This document shows positions 33,830 through 42,178 of a stretch of DNA of 64,000 bases, piece by piece. The DNA comes from Streptomyces sp. GESEQ-4. GTDB lineage: Bacteria; Actinomycetota; Actinomycetes; Streptomycetales; Streptomycetaceae. The position numbers were made by a program, and so were the translations under genes. The stretch lies in assembly GCF_017948455.1 (NCBI RefSeq), contig NZ_JAFFSU010000014.1:62001-126000 (forward strand), given 5' to 3'. Position 1 is the stretch's first letter. The number at the start of each line of letters is the position of its first letter. Below the pieces are notes generated by a model. It was not told where the DNA came from, did not search any database, and was given only the letters and a program-made list of their open reading frames with translations.

Positions 33830-33925
33830 GCACGCCGATGCACCCACCATCACTTACAAAGGGTTATGGTGGAAACCCCCCCTCGGGCCGGTCCGTCTCC
33901 CCCCCACGGACCGGCCCGTTTTTTT
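33830..33925 (+). ncRNA. Putative C-rich small RNA upstream of the prenyl transferase
   Basis: CCACCAT (33844-33850) pairs with ATGGTGG (33866-33872), then a run of seven C (33876-33882), then the terminator stem with a second seven-C run in its loop. A strong intrinsic terminator with no gene before it implies a non-coding transcript. Two C-runs recall the actinobacterial 6C RNA motif, but here the first run lies between the stems, so the match is partial. The 5' end is unknown. Confidence 0.5.
33884..33925 (+). terminator. Strong intrinsic terminator with U-tract
   Basis: CGGGCCGGTCCGT (33884-33896) and ACGGACCGGCCCG (33906-33918) form a perfect 13-bp stem with a C-rich 9-nt loop, followed by seven T. 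U-tract terminators are rare in such high-GC DNA. Confidence 0.9.
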
Positions 33926-33974
33926 GGCCCGAGAGTGGGGCGCCTTCCAAACGCGGGTCACCGCAACGTCCGCA

Positions 33975-34021
33975 AGGGGCGCGGGGAACGGCGCGAGCAA
34001 CCACCCCCAACCCGCACCCGG
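33975..34021. repeat. Dispersed GC-rich intergenic repeat, copy 2
   Basis: AAGGGGCGCGGGGAACGGCG with a CCACCCCCAACCCGCACCCGG-like tail; same orientation as the copies at 805 and 47305. Confidence 0.65.
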
Positions 34022-34095
34022 AATACGCCCCTCACCCCCACGGCGGTACCCTCGCTCCGCGGGGACCGCATCCGCACGGAGGGGCTGACAATCAC

Positions 34096-34869
34096 GTGAA
34101 CCTGCGCGACAAGCTGCGCAGCCTGCTCGTCAGGCTGTACGCACGCCGGGTGGAAGGCCACCTGGACCACGCTCAGGTGCCCAAGCACATCGGCGTCATC
34201 ATGGACGGCAACCGACGCTGGGCAAAGGCAGCGGGCTCCACCACCGTGCACGGTCACCGCGCCGGCGCGGAGAAGATCGAGGAATTCCTCGGCTGGTGCT
34301 CCGAGACGGACGTCGAGGTCGTCACCCTCTGGCTGCTGTCGACGGACAACTTCGACCGCCCGCAGGAGGAACTCGTCCCGCTCCTCGGCATCATCGAGGA
34401 CGTCGTACGGACCCTCGCCACCGACGGCCGCTGGCGCGTCCACCACGTCGGCACGCTCGACCTGCTGCCGCAGCAGATGCAGACCGCCCTCAAGGAAGCC
34501 GAGGAGGCCACGGCAGGCATCGACGGCATAGTCGTCAACGTCGCCATCGGCTACGGCGGTCGCCAGGAGATCGCCGACGCGGTGCGCTCGATGCTGCTGG
34601 AGGCCTCCGACAAGGGCATCTCGCTGGAGAAGCTGGCCGACACCGTCGACGTCGAGACCATCGGCCGGCACCTCTACACCGGTGCCCAGCCCGACCCGGA
34701 CCTCGTCATCCGCACCAGCGGCGAGCAGCGGCTGTCCGGATTCATGCTCTGGCAGACGGCCCACTCGGAGTACTACTTCTGTGAGGTCTTCTGGCCGGCC
34801 TTCCGCAAGGTCGACTTCCTGCGTGCGCTGCGCGACTACGCCGCGCGCCACCGGCGTTACGGCGGCTGA
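34096..34869 (+). CDS. cis-Prenyl transferase (undecaprenyl diphosphate synthase family)
   Basis: 257 residues from GTG 34096 with GGAGGGG upstream. Family blocks: KHIGVIMDGNRRWAKAAG (diphosphate-binding Asp), a VTLWLLSTDNFDRP segment, NVAIGYGGRQEIADAV, and DLVIRTSGEQRLSGFMLWQ with the conserved RTSGE-x-R-x-S-x-F-x-x-W. It makes long-chain isoprenyl diphosphates, most often the lipid carrier for cell-wall synthesis. Streptomyces usually carry a second such gene near recO, so this may be a paralogue with a different chain length. Confidence 0.95.
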   Translation: MNLRDKLRSLLVRLYARRVEGHLDHAQVPKHIGVIMDGNRRWAKAAGSTTVHGHRAGAEKIEEFLGWCSETDVEVVTLWLLSTDNFDRPQEELVPLLGIIEDVVRTLATDGRWRVHHVGTLDLLPQQMQTALKEAEEATAGIDGIVVNVAIGYGGRQEIADAVRSMLLEASDKGISLEKLADTVDVETIGRHLYTGAQPDPDLVIRTSGEQRLSGFMLWQTAHSEYYFCEVFWPAFRKVDFLRALRDYAARHRRYGG

Positions 34870-35193
34870 ACCGCCGTACCCGAGGAAGTAGAAGTCACCC
34901 GCTCTGGGGCGGAAGTAACAAAGAGTTCACCAGCGCGCCGTCATATGCCGTGGCATGGCATCGCACGTTCGAGGGCATAAGCCAGTCAGGTCGACACCCG
35001 AACCACGGGTGTCGGATCTCAGCGGACGGCACGGGGCCGTCCGCCCGGGAGGCCCTTTGCACCAGCCCGATCGTGCGTTCACCGCGCGGACGAAGCAGCG
35101 GAGGGCCGGTTCTCGGCCCGTGCAATGCGGCCGTCGACCGGTCCAGCTCCTCTCCGTCGCTCCCCGACCTCTTCCGAGGGGGTACGTCCTTCC
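34870..35193. other. Intergenic leader before the PhoH-like gene
   Basis: 324 bp without a credible gene. It contains a 12-bp palindrome ATGCCGTGGCAT at 34946-34957 in an AT-richer patch, probably promoter DNA, and then GC-rich leader sequence up to GAGGGGG before the PhoH start. Confidence 0.5.
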
Positions 35194-36519
35194 GTGGTGA
35201 CCAGCACAAAGCGCCGCAAGCCCGACCGGCGCACTTATGTTCTCGACACCAGCGTCCTGCTGGCCGACCCGAACGCCCTGAACCGCTTCGACGAGCACGA
35301 AGTCGTGCTGCCGATCGTCGTGGTGACGGAGTTGGAGGCCAAACGGCACCATCCCGAACTCGGGTACTTCGCCCGGCAGGCGCTGCGCCTGCTGGACGAC
35401 TTCCGGGTGCGGCATGGCCGTCTCGATGCTCCCATCCCGATCGGGGACCTCGGCGGCACCGTCCGTGTCGAGCTCAACCACTCGGACCCCAGCGTTCTGC
35501 CGTCCGGCTACCGCCTGGGGGACAACGACTCCCGCATCCTCGCGGTCGCCCGCAATCTGCAGGCCGAGGGGTTCGACGTCACCGTCGTGTCCAAGGACCT
35601 CCCGCTCAGGATCAAGGCGTCCTCGGTCGGTCTCCTCGCCGAGGAGTACCGCGCCGAGCTCGCCATCACGGACGCCTCCGGCTGGACCGGAATGTCCGAA
35701 CTGACCCTGCCCGGCGAGCAGGTGGACATCCTCTTCGAGGAGGGGACGGTCTATGTCCCCGAGGCGTCCGAGCTGCCCGTGCACACCGGTCTGACCATCC
35801 AGTCCGAGCGCGGCAAGGCGCTGGGGCGGGTGACGCCCGAGGGCAACATCCGGCTGGTGCGCGGGGATCGTGAGGCGTTCGGCGTCAAGGGCAGGAGCGC
35901 GGAGCAGCGGATCGCGCTGGATCTGCTCCTCGACCCGGACGTCGGGATCGTCTCGATGGGCGGCCGGGCCGGCACCGGTAAGTCGGCGCTGGCGCTGTGC
36001 GCGGGCCTGGAGGCGGTTCTGGAGCGCCGTCAGCACGAGAAGATCATGGTCTTCCGTCCGCTGTACGCGGTGGGCGGGCAGGAGCTCGGCTATCTGCCGG
36101 GCTCCGAGTCCGAGAAGATGAGCCCCTGGGCTCAGGCGGTCTTCGACACGCTGTCCGCGGTCACCAGCCGTGAGGTCATCGAGGAGGTCAGCGCGCGCGG
36201 GATGCTGGAGATCCTGCCGCTCACCCACATCCGCGGACGCTCGCTGCACGACGCGTTCGTGATCGTGGACGAGGCGCAGTCCCTCGAGCGGAACGTACTG
36301 CTGACCGTTCTGTCCCGAATCGGCGCCAATTCGCGGGTGATTCTCACTCATGACGTGGCCCAGCGGGACAATCTGCGTGTCGGCCGGTACGACGGTGTCG
36401 TCGCCGTCGTCGAGAAGTTGAAGGGGCATCCGCTCTTCGCGCATGTCACGCTCACGCGATCCGAGAGGTCCCAGATCGCCGCGCTTGTGACCGAAATGCT
36501 CGAAGACGGGGTGGTCTGA
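35194..36519 (+). CDS. PIN-PhoH fusion protein (PhoH2 type)
   Basis: 441 residues from GTG 35194 (a second GTG follows at 35197) with GAGGGGG upstream. The N-terminal PIN ribonuclease domain shows YVLDTSVLLADPNAL, VVTELEAKRHH and GDNDSRILAVARNL acidic residues; the C-terminal PhoH ATPase shows Walker A GGRAGTGKSALAL, FRPLYAVGGQELGYLPG and Walker B DAFVIVDEAQSL. PhoH2 proteins are ATP-driven RNA helicase/ribonucleases. No small antitoxin gene precedes it here, unlike mycobacterial PhoAT pairs. Confidence 0.93.
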   Translation: MVTSTKRRKPDRRTYVLDTSVLLADPNALNRFDEHEVVLPIVVVTELEAKRHHPELGYFARQALRLLDDFRVRHGRLDAPIPIGDLGGTVRVELNHSDPSVLPSGYRLGDNDSRILAVARNLQAEGFDVTVVSKDLPLRIKASSVGLLAEEYRAELAITDASGWTGMSELTLPGEQVDILFEEGTVYVPEASELPVHTGLTIQSERGKALGRVTPEGNIRLVRGDREAFGVKGRSAEQRIALDLLLDPDVGIVSMGGRAGTGKSALALCAGLEAVLERRQHEKIMVFRPLYAVGGQELGYLPGSESEKMSPWAQAVFDTLSAVTSREVIEEVSARGMLEILPLTHIRGRSLHDAFVIVDEAQSLERNVLLTVLSRIGANSRVILTHDVAQRDNLRVGRYDGVVAVVEKLKGHPLFAHVTLTRSERSQIAALVTEMLEDGVV

Positions 36520-36565
36520 GAGGTCTGCCGACCGATGCCCAATTAGGGCCGGTTACCTGGCAGTT

Positions 36566-36607
36566 GGCGCCGTCCAACAAAGGCTCAGAGCCTAGTTGGG
36601 CGGCGCC
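36566..36607. terminator. Two-tier hairpin after the PhoH-like gene
   Basis: GGCGCCGTCCAAC (36566-36578) pairs with GTTGGGCGGCGCC (36595-36607) with one G-U pair; the loop contains a smaller AGGCT/AGCCT hairpin. It lies 46 nt past the stop and is the likely terminator. Confidence 0.6.
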
Positions 36608-36947
36608 TTCGCGTGTTGCGGTTTCTCAGAATCCCCTGGGTCAAACGGGATGTGAGCTTTCACACGCAACTCAGAATTGCCACCCGGCGTCCGGTTACGG
36701 CAGAGTCTCAGTCCTGTCAGGCCCCGCATACGACACACCTGTACCCCCAGCGGTACGGCACCACAGCTACACCAGCCAACTGCATAGTCGACGTCGTATG
36801 CCGCCCGCGCACCAAGCGGCGCTCCCCTCGCGGGAGTTGCCCACCGGGCCCGTGCCTCCCGTGACCCCGCAGTTGGGAGGCCAGCGTTCAGGGGCACGAT
36901 TGCGTCCGCGAGGGTCACCTAAGCGGGCGATGCTGGAAGGAAACCGT
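36608..36947. other. Leader region of the SLT-domain gene
   Basis: 340 bp without a gene. Actinobacterial wall hydrolases often carry a ydaO-type c-di-AMP riboswitch here, but I do not find its conserved blocks. AT-richer DNA at 36640-36680 (TGTGAGCTTTCACAC, 36650-36664, an imperfect palindrome) may be promoter or operator. Confidence 0.4.
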
Positions 36948-37643
36948 GTGAGCCGGATCTCGGTCCGGGGATTCGCAGTGGCTTCGGCCACCGCGGTCAC
37001 CGCTGTCGGAAGTGTCGTCGGCGTTGCCTCGGGCAGCACCGCACAGAACAACGACGCCGAAGCCGCGGCAGCCGACCTGACGCTGCTCGCGGACATACCC
37101 GCGGGCCAGCAGGCCCAGGTCCAGACCGCATCCCTCACTCAGCAGGCCGAGACTCAGGCCATCGCCGCGGACGCGACCGCCAAGAAGGACGCCGAGGAGG
37201 CTGCCCGCAAGGCCGCCGCCCAGTCCGCGGTCGAGAAGAAGGAAGCCGCCGAGAAGGCGGCGCAGGCGGCCAAGGAACGCGCGGAGGCGGAAGAGGCCGC
37301 GAGCCGCAGCGCCTCGCGTGACGCCTCCGACTTCGCTCCCCAGGGCTCGTACTCCATCGCGGAGATCCAGTCGATGGCGCAGTCGATGGTGTCGAGCGAC
37401 CAGTACCAGTGCTTCAGCAACATCGTGGACCACGAGTCCGACTGGAACTACAAGGCCGTCAACCCCTCCTCCGGTGCCTACGGCCTCTTCCAGGCGCTGC
37501 CCGGCACCAAGATGTCGTCCGCCGGCTCCGACTGGCAGACCAACCCGGCCACGCAGATCAAGTGGGGCCTCAGCTACATGAACGACCGCTACGGCAGCCC
37601 GTGCGGCGCCTGGGACTTCTGGCAGGCCAACAACTGGTACTGA
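36948..37643 (+). CDS. Secreted transglycosylase-like SLT-domain protein
   Basis: 231 residues from GTG 36948, preceded by GAAGGAAA. A signal-like N-terminus (RGFAVASATAVTAVGSVVG) is followed by a coiled, Ala/Lys/Glu-rich segment (residues ~75-135), then a C-terminal SLT fold: CFSNIVDHESDWNYKAVNPSS with the catalytic Glu, GAYGLFQALPG and IKWGLSYMNDRYGSPCGAW. It would cleave or bind glycan strands of the cell wall. Two Cys in the domain may form a disulphide. Confidence 0.9.
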   Translation: MSRISVRGFAVASATAVTAVGSVVGVASGSTAQNNDAEAAAADLTLLADIPAGQQAQVQTASLTQQAETQAIAADATAKKDAEEAARKAAAQSAVEKKEAAEKAAQAAKERAEAEEAASRSASRDASDFAPQGSYSIAEIQSMAQSMVSSDQYQCFSNIVDHESDWNYKAVNPSSGAYGLFQALPGTKMSSAGSDWQTNPATQIKWGLSYMNDRYGSPCGAWDFWQANNWY

Positions 37644-37669
37644 GCCGCACTCCTCGCTCAACCTTTCCG

Positions 37670-37701
37670 AGCCCCTCACCGTCCTTCGGTGAGGGGCTTT
37701 C
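37670..37701 (+). terminator. Hairpin terminator of the SLT gene
   Basis: AGCCCCTCACCG (37670-37681) and CGGTGAGGGGCT (37687-37698) form a perfect 12-bp stem with a TCCTT loop, followed by TTT. Confidence 0.85.
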
Positions 37702-37784
37702 GGCTCTCGGCAGCAGGCCATGTACGGTCGGACCGGACGACTCCGGGGGGAGCGGTGGGGACAGACGGGGGCAAGGGACGGATC

Positions 37785-39149
37785 ATGTCGCGAGTACCAG
37801 GGTGGCTCAGTCGGCTGGGTGCCGGACTGACCGAGATCGGGGAGCGGCTGGACCAGCGCCGCGCCGAGGTGGAGCGGGCCGACGTCGGGCCGGTCGCTGC
37901 CGACAGCCCGTCCGAGAAGACCCCGGAGAAGGCCTCGGAGAAGACCCCGGAGAAGGTCCCGCCACCGCCCGACTACGCCCCCGAGGTCGCCACCCGCCCG
38001 GACCGTCCCGAGCCCGCGCTCGCCGTGCCCTGGGGAGTGCGGGTCGCTGCCGAGGCCGGCTGGCGGCTGCTGGTCCTCGCGGGCACGCTCTGGGTGCTGA
38101 TGCGGGTCATCAGCGCCGTCCAGCTCGTCGTGCTGTCCTTCGTGGCCGCGTTGCTGATCACCGCGCTGCTGGAGCCCGCCGTGACGCGGCTGCGGCGGTT
38201 CGGCGTACCGCGCGGCATCGCCACCGCGCTCACCGCGATCCTCGGCTTCGTCGTGATCGGGCTCATCGGCTGGTTCGTGACCTGGCAGGTCATGGAGAAC
38301 ATCGACAACCTCTCCGACCAGATCCAGGACGGCATCGACGAGCTGCGCAACTGGCTGCTCAACAGCCCGTTCCACGTCACCGACAAGCAGATCAACGACA
38401 TCGCCGAGAACCTGCGCGAGGCGGTCGGCGCCAACACCGACGAGATCACCTCCGCGGGCCTGGAGGGCGTGACGGTCATCGTCGAGGCGCTCACCGGCAT
38501 ACTGCTGGCGGCCTTCTCGACGCTGTTCCTCCTCTACGACGGCAAGCGCATCTGGGAGTGGACGCTGAAGCTCGTGCCGGCGGCCGCCCGTCCCGGTGTC
38601 GCCGGGGCCGGCCCGCGCGCATGGCGGACGCTCACGGCGTACGTCCGCGGCACGGTACTGGTGGCCCTGATCGACGCCGTCTTCATCGGCATCGGCATAT
38701 ATTTCCTGGACGTGCCGATGGCCGTCCCCCTGGCCGTCTTCATCTTCCTGTTCTCCTTCATCCCGCTGGTGGGCGCGGTGGCCTCGGGCGCCCTGGCGGT
38801 CGTGGTGGCACTGGTGACCCAGGGCGTCTTCACCGCGGTGATGACCCTGGCGGTCGTGCTCGCGGTCCAGCAGATCGAGGGGCACATCCTGCAGCCGTTC
38901 ATCCTCGGGCGGGCGGTCCGCGTCCATCCGCTGGCCGTGGTGCTGGCGGTGGCGGCGGGTGGCCTGGTCGCGGGCATCGGCGGCGCGATCGTCGCGGTGC
39001 CGCTGGTGGCGGTGACGAACACGGTCGGCAGCTATCTGAAGGCGTACTCCCAGGAGGCCGCTCTACGGCACTCTCCGCGGCCCCGGGGTGCCACCGCGAT
39101 GGACGTGGCGCCGGTGCAGCCCAAGGACACGCCGCCGCAGCAGTCGTAG
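37785..39149 (+). CDS. AI-2E family transporter (PerM-like membrane protein)
   Basis: 454 residues from ATG 37785 (AAGGGA upstream). Residues 1-75 are hydrophilic with a repeated EKTPEK-type motif. About eight membrane helices follow in the PerM pattern: paired N-terminal helices, a large loop (residues ~160-240), and the conserved IFLFSFIPLVGAVASG and QQIEGHILQPFILGRAV. Members are called autoinducer-2 exporters, but the substrate is rarely known. The gene converges on ahpD with a shared terminator. Confidence 0.9.
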   Translation: MSRVPGWLSRLGAGLTEIGERLDQRRAEVERADVGPVAADSPSEKTPEKASEKTPEKVPPPPDYAPEVATRPDRPEPALAVPWGVRVAAEAGWRLLVLAGTLWVLMRVISAVQLVVLSFVAALLITALLEPAVTRLRRFGVPRGIATALTAILGFVVIGLIGWFVTWQVMENIDNLSDQIQDGIDELRNWLLNSPFHVTDKQINDIAENLREAVGANTDEITSAGLEGVTVIVEALTGILLAAFSTLFLLYDGKRIWEWTLKLVPAAARPGVAGAGPRAWRTLTAYVRGTVLVALIDAVFIGIGIYFLDVPMAVPLAVFIFLFSFIPLVGAVASGALAVVVALVTQGVFTAVMTLAVVLAVQQIEGHILQPFILGRAVRVHPLAVVLAVAAGGLVAGIGGAIVAVPLVAVTNTVGSYLKAYSQEAALRHSPRPRGATAMDVAPVQPKDTPPQQS

Positions 39150-39157
39150 AACCGAAA

Positions 39158-39191
39158 GGGCCCCGCTCACCACTGAGGTGAACGGGGCCCC
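39158..39191. terminator. Bidirectional hairpin between AI-2E and ahpD genes
   Basis: GGGCCCCGCTCACC and GGTGAACGGGGCCC pair with one mismatch across a 6-nt loop; it lies 9 nt past the AI-2E stop and 13 nt past the ahpD stop. Confidence 0.8.
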
Positions 39192-39203
39192 GACAGCCGG
39201 GTG

Positions 39204-39737
39204 TCACTCGGAGAGCACCGCTTCCGCGTCCAGCGTCACGCCGAGCGCCTGGATCACCGAGGCGATCTTGAAGGCCTCCTGGACCACCTCGCGGTCCACG
39301 CCCGCCTTGCGCAGGACCTGCTCGTGGGAGTCGAGACACACGCCGCAGCCGTTGATGGCGGAGACGGCGAAGGACCACAGCTCGAAGTCGACCTTGTCGA
39401 CACCGGGGTTGCCGATGACGTTCATCCGGAGGCCGGCGCGCAGGGTGCCGTACTCGTGGTCGGAGAGCAGATGGCGGGTGCGGTAGAAGACGTTGTTCAT
39501 CGCCATGACCGCGGCGGCGGACCTGGCCGCCGTGTACGCCTGAGGCGAGAGGTTCGCCTTCGCCTCGGGGCCCAGCTCGCGCAGGACGATCGGGGAGCGC
39601 GAGGCGATGGCGGTCGCCAGGACGGTGCCCCAGAGCTGCTGCGCCGGGAGGTCCGAATTGTCGATGACCGAGCCCAGGTTGAGCTTCAGGTCCTTGGCGT
39701 AGTCCGGGATGGCGGACTTGAGGGAGTCGAGGGACAT
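39204..39737 (-). CDS. ahpD: AhpD alkyl hydroperoxidase
   Basis: 177 residues, the full family length. NGCGVCLDSHEQ holds the redox pair Cys131/Cys134 and His138 of the proton relay; MNNVFYRTRHLL and DFELWSFAVSAING are other conserved blocks. AhpD reduces AhpC in actinobacteria. Here the ahpC gene expected directly upstream is represented only by its last codons (39743-39787), so this AhpD has lost its usual local partner and must act alone or with a distant peroxiredoxin. Confidence 0.95.
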   Translation of the reverse strand: MSLDSLKSAIPDYAKDLKLNLGSVIDNSDLPAQQLWGTVLATAIASRSPIVLRELGPEAKANLSPQAYTAARSAAAVMAMNNVFYRTRHLLSDHEYGTLRAGLRMNVIGNPGVDKVDFELWSFAVSAINGCGVCLDSHEQVLRKAGVDREVVQEAFKIASVIQALGVTLDAEAVLSE

Positions 39738-39742
39738 GTCAC

Positions 39743-39787
39743 TCACTCTCCGCCAAGCAGCTTGACCGGGTCCAGGGTGTCCTTGGC
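39743..39787 (-). pseudogene. Last codons of a deleted ahpC-like gene
   Basis: On the minus strand the 45 bases read AKDTLDPVKLLGGE-stop, ending 5 nt before the ahpD start, exactly where ahpC ends in ahpCD operons. The TLDPVxLL-like tail is, from memory, what Streptomyces AhpC proteins carry after the resolving Cys. Upstream the frame runs directly into the ABC-transporter terminator, so the rest of the gene, both catalytic Cys included, is missing. Confidence 0.55.
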
Positions 39788-39814
39788 CGCAGCGCTCCGT
39801 GAGGCGCTGCGGCC
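39785..39814. terminator. Hairpin terminator of the ABC-transporter operon
   Basis: GGCCGCAGCGC and GCGCTGCGGCC are exact 11-bp inverted repeats around an 8-nt loop, 9 nt past the permease stop at 39824. Confidence 0.8.
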
Positions 39815-39823
39815 GCTTCTGAG

Positions 39824-42178
39824 CTACTCCGTGCGGAGGCCGTCCGGTCGCATCAGTCGCAGCAGCGGTGGCAGGCTGAGCAGGGTGACGGCGACGACGA
39901 CTGCCGTGCCGGCGCCGATCATCACCAGTACGCTCGACCAGTCGACGGTGATCGCGGTGTCCGTCATCTTGAGCAGCACCGCGCCGAGCGTGAGGCCGAC
40001 CACCGAGGCCAGTACCAGGCCGAGGGCGATCGGGATCGCCGTCTGCCACAGCACCGACAGGCTCAGCGTGCGCCGCCGGGTGCCGAAGGCGACCAGCGCC
40101 GACAGCAGCTTCTTGCGCTCCCGCAACTGCTCCAGCTGCGACACCAGCAGGCTCGCGCCGATCAGCGCCAGGACACAGGCGGCGCCGACGAACAGGCCGG
40201 TGCGGATGGAGTCGTAGCGGTCGGCGGTCTCGGTGGAGGACCACATCATCGGCTCGTTGATCGGGTCGAACGTGGCCGTCGTGTTCCGGACATGGTCGTA
40301 CACGTCCGGTACGGACTCGTCGAGGTTGAGGTAGATCTGGCCGCTCATGCCGGGCACGGCGCCCGCGGGCAGTGCCTTGGGGGTGACCATGAGGCCGTCC
40401 CGCTCCGAGCCGGTCATGTCGACGCGGGCCTGAGCCTTCTTCAGCGTCGACGGCAGGGTCCAGGCGAGCGGCTCGGTCTTGGGCCCGCCCTCGTACCCCG
40501 AGTCGAAGTACACCGTGCGGCCGGGCTTCGCCAGCTCCTCCGTGTTCACGCCGTTGTCGACCGTGTTCTCGCCGTTCTCGGCGCCCTGCACGGCGAAGAT
40601 GTCCCCGTCACGGCACGACGGCAGGCTCGCCACCTCGCGCAGCGAGGCGCAGTCGCCCACGGTGACCCGGGAGTTGAGCTCGCCGTCCATGGCCTTGTCG
40701 GCGACGTATCCCTCGGTGTACGCGTAGACCTTCCGCACCCCGTCGGTGTCCCGGAACTTCGCCGCGGACTGCGCGAGAGGCACCCCGTCCGGCAGGTTCA
40801 CCTGCATCTGTACCCGGTCGACGTCCTGGCCCGTCGGCTTGGTGTAGTCGCTCTCGACCCCGGCGAACAGCATCTGCAGCGCGATCGCCCCGGCCACCGC
40901 GACCGCGATGCCGTTGACCATGCGGGCCGCCGTGCCGCTGCTCAACTGGAGCCTGCGCACGGCCAGTTGCCAGGCGATGCCGCCCGCGCCGAGCTTGCCG
41001 ACGACCGTCTCGACGATCCACGGCAGCAGCGCGGTCACGCCGACGAGCAGCAGCATCACACCGCCGATGACGAGGTACTGGTTGAAGTCCCCGTCGTCGC
41101 GGCCCTGGCCGATCATCGGGTAGAGCATCGCAAGCCCGGCCAGCGGCAGCAGCAGCCGCCACCACAGCCGGCGCCGCGCGGGCTTCGCCGTACGGACGAC
41201 ACCCAGCGGCTCGATGACGACACCCCGCAGCGCGAGCAGCGTGACCAGCACCGCGGCCGCCGGCACGAGGATCGCGACCAGCAGGGCCAGCGCGGGCGAG
41301 GGGTTGAGGTAGCTCGGGAAGACGCTGACGTCGAACACCTCCATGGAGCCCGCGATCTCACGGCCGACCAGGAAGAAGCCCGTGCCCAGGACCAGCCCGA
41401 GGGCGGCCCCCGCGAGCGCCTCGCCCGCCGCCACCCGCTTGGTCATCCGGCTGTCGGAACCGACCAGCCGTAGTGCCGCGAGCCGCCGGTCCCGCCGCTC
41501 GCCGCCGAACCGCACGGCCGCGGCGATGAACACCCCGACCGGCATCAGCAGCACCACGAAGACGACGAGGACCAGCAGGAGCAGGACGGGGTCCAGCGGC
41601 TCCGAGCCCTGGCTCTGCCGCCCGTACTCGTCGATCCGCACCACCCCACCGCTGGTCAGCTGCGCCGCGAGGCCCTCGCCGCCCCGGTAGAAGGAGAGGT
41701 CGGTGGGGCCGATCAGCCCGCTGTCCCCGATGGTCCCGACGATCTTCTGCGGCAGCCGCTCCCGCAGCAGCTTCCCCTCGTCGGAGCCGAGCAGCTTCTT
41801 CAGCGCGGGGGAGACCACCATCTCGCCGGCCGCCGGGAGCTTCTCGACGCCCGGCGGCACCGGCGCCTTCGGACCCTCGGGCTGCACGTCCCGCCCGCGG
41901 ATGGTCTTGTCGCGGAAGGTCGTACCGCTGGCCGCGACCAGCAGAGTGTTGTCCGCCTTCGGCATTTCATCGCTGCCGTAGTTGATGTCCGACCGGGCGG
42001 CCTCCCGGGCGTCCCGGGCGTCCAGCGCGCTCGGCAGCGCCGTCGTCAGCAGCAACAGCGCCACCCCGAGCCCGACACCGACCCCCGTCAGCAGGACCCG
42101 GACCCAGCCCTCGCGCCCCCCGGCGAACGCGAACCGGACCCCCATGCCCAGGTCCCTAGTCCACTGCCGCCCGTTCAT
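39824..42178 (-). CDS. ABC transporter permease, FtsX/MacB superfamily
   Basis: 784 residues with about ten membrane helices: one at the N-terminus (WVRVLLTGVGVGLGVALLLL), groups of three at residues ~205-330 and near the C-terminus (GLFVGAACVLALIGASLLVSQ, AIPIALGLVLASVVGLTLG), and two large extracytoplasmic loops. This doubled FtsX arrangement is typical of LolCE/BceB-like exporters for lipoproteins or antibiotics. The start overlaps the ATPase gene by 4 nt. Confidence 0.9.
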   Translation of the reverse strand: MNGRQWTRDLGMGVRFAFAGGREGWVRVLLTGVGVGLGVALLLLTTALPSALDARDAREAARSDINYGSDEMPKADNTLLVAASGTTFRDKTIRGRDVQPEGPKAPVPPGVEKLPAAGEMVVSPALKKLLGSDEGKLLRERLPQKIVGTIGDSGLIGPTDLSFYRGGEGLAAQLTSGGVVRIDEYGRQSQGSEPLDPVLLLLVLVVFVVLLMPVGVFIAAAVRFGGERRDRRLAALRLVGSDSRMTKRVAAGEALAGAALGLVLGTGFFLVGREIAGSMEVFDVSVFPSYLNPSPALALLVAILVPAAAVLVTLLALRGVVIEPLGVVRTAKPARRRLWWRLLLPLAGLAMLYPMIGQGRDDGDFNQYLVIGGVMLLLVGVTALLPWIVETVVGKLGAGGIAWQLAVRRLQLSSGTAARMVNGIAVAVAGAIALQMLFAGVESDYTKPTGQDVDRVQMQVNLPDGVPLAQSAAKFRDTDGVRKVYAYTEGYVADKAMDGELNSRVTVGDCASLREVASLPSCRDGDIFAVQGAENGENTVDNGVNTEELAKPGRTVYFDSGYEGGPKTEPLAWTLPSTLKKAQARVDMTGSERDGLMVTPKALPAGAVPGMSGQIYLNLDESVPDVYDHVRNTTATFDPINEPMMWSSTETADRYDSIRTGLFVGAACVLALIGASLLVSQLEQLRERKKLLSALVAFGTRRRTLSLSVLWQTAIPIALGLVLASVVGLTLGAVLLKMTDTAITVDWSSVLVMIGAGTAVVVAVTLLSLPPLLRLMRPDGLRTE

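Larger units (their letters stand above)
33409..34095. other. 687-bp non-coding interval with hairpins and a terminator
   Basis: Open frames here lack codon bias and ribosome sites. The interval holds an AT-richer promoter-like segment (33500-33610), a 13-bp perfect hairpin (33633-33667), a C-rich putative small RNA ending at an intrinsic terminator (33884-33925), a dispersed repeat copy (33975-34021) and the uppS-like ribosome site. Confidence 0.7.

Noticed and set aside
33512..33853. Minus-strand frame of 113 codons, and overlapping plus frames, in the non-coding interval before the prenyl transferase.
   Set aside because: No ribosome site, no codon bias and the frames cross strong hairpins; better explained as non-coding RNA/promoter DNA.
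36608..36947. A ydaO-type (c-di-AMP) riboswitch before the SLT-domain gene.
   Set aside because: Expected by gene class, but the conserved blocks of that riboswitch could not be found; a covariance search would be decisive.
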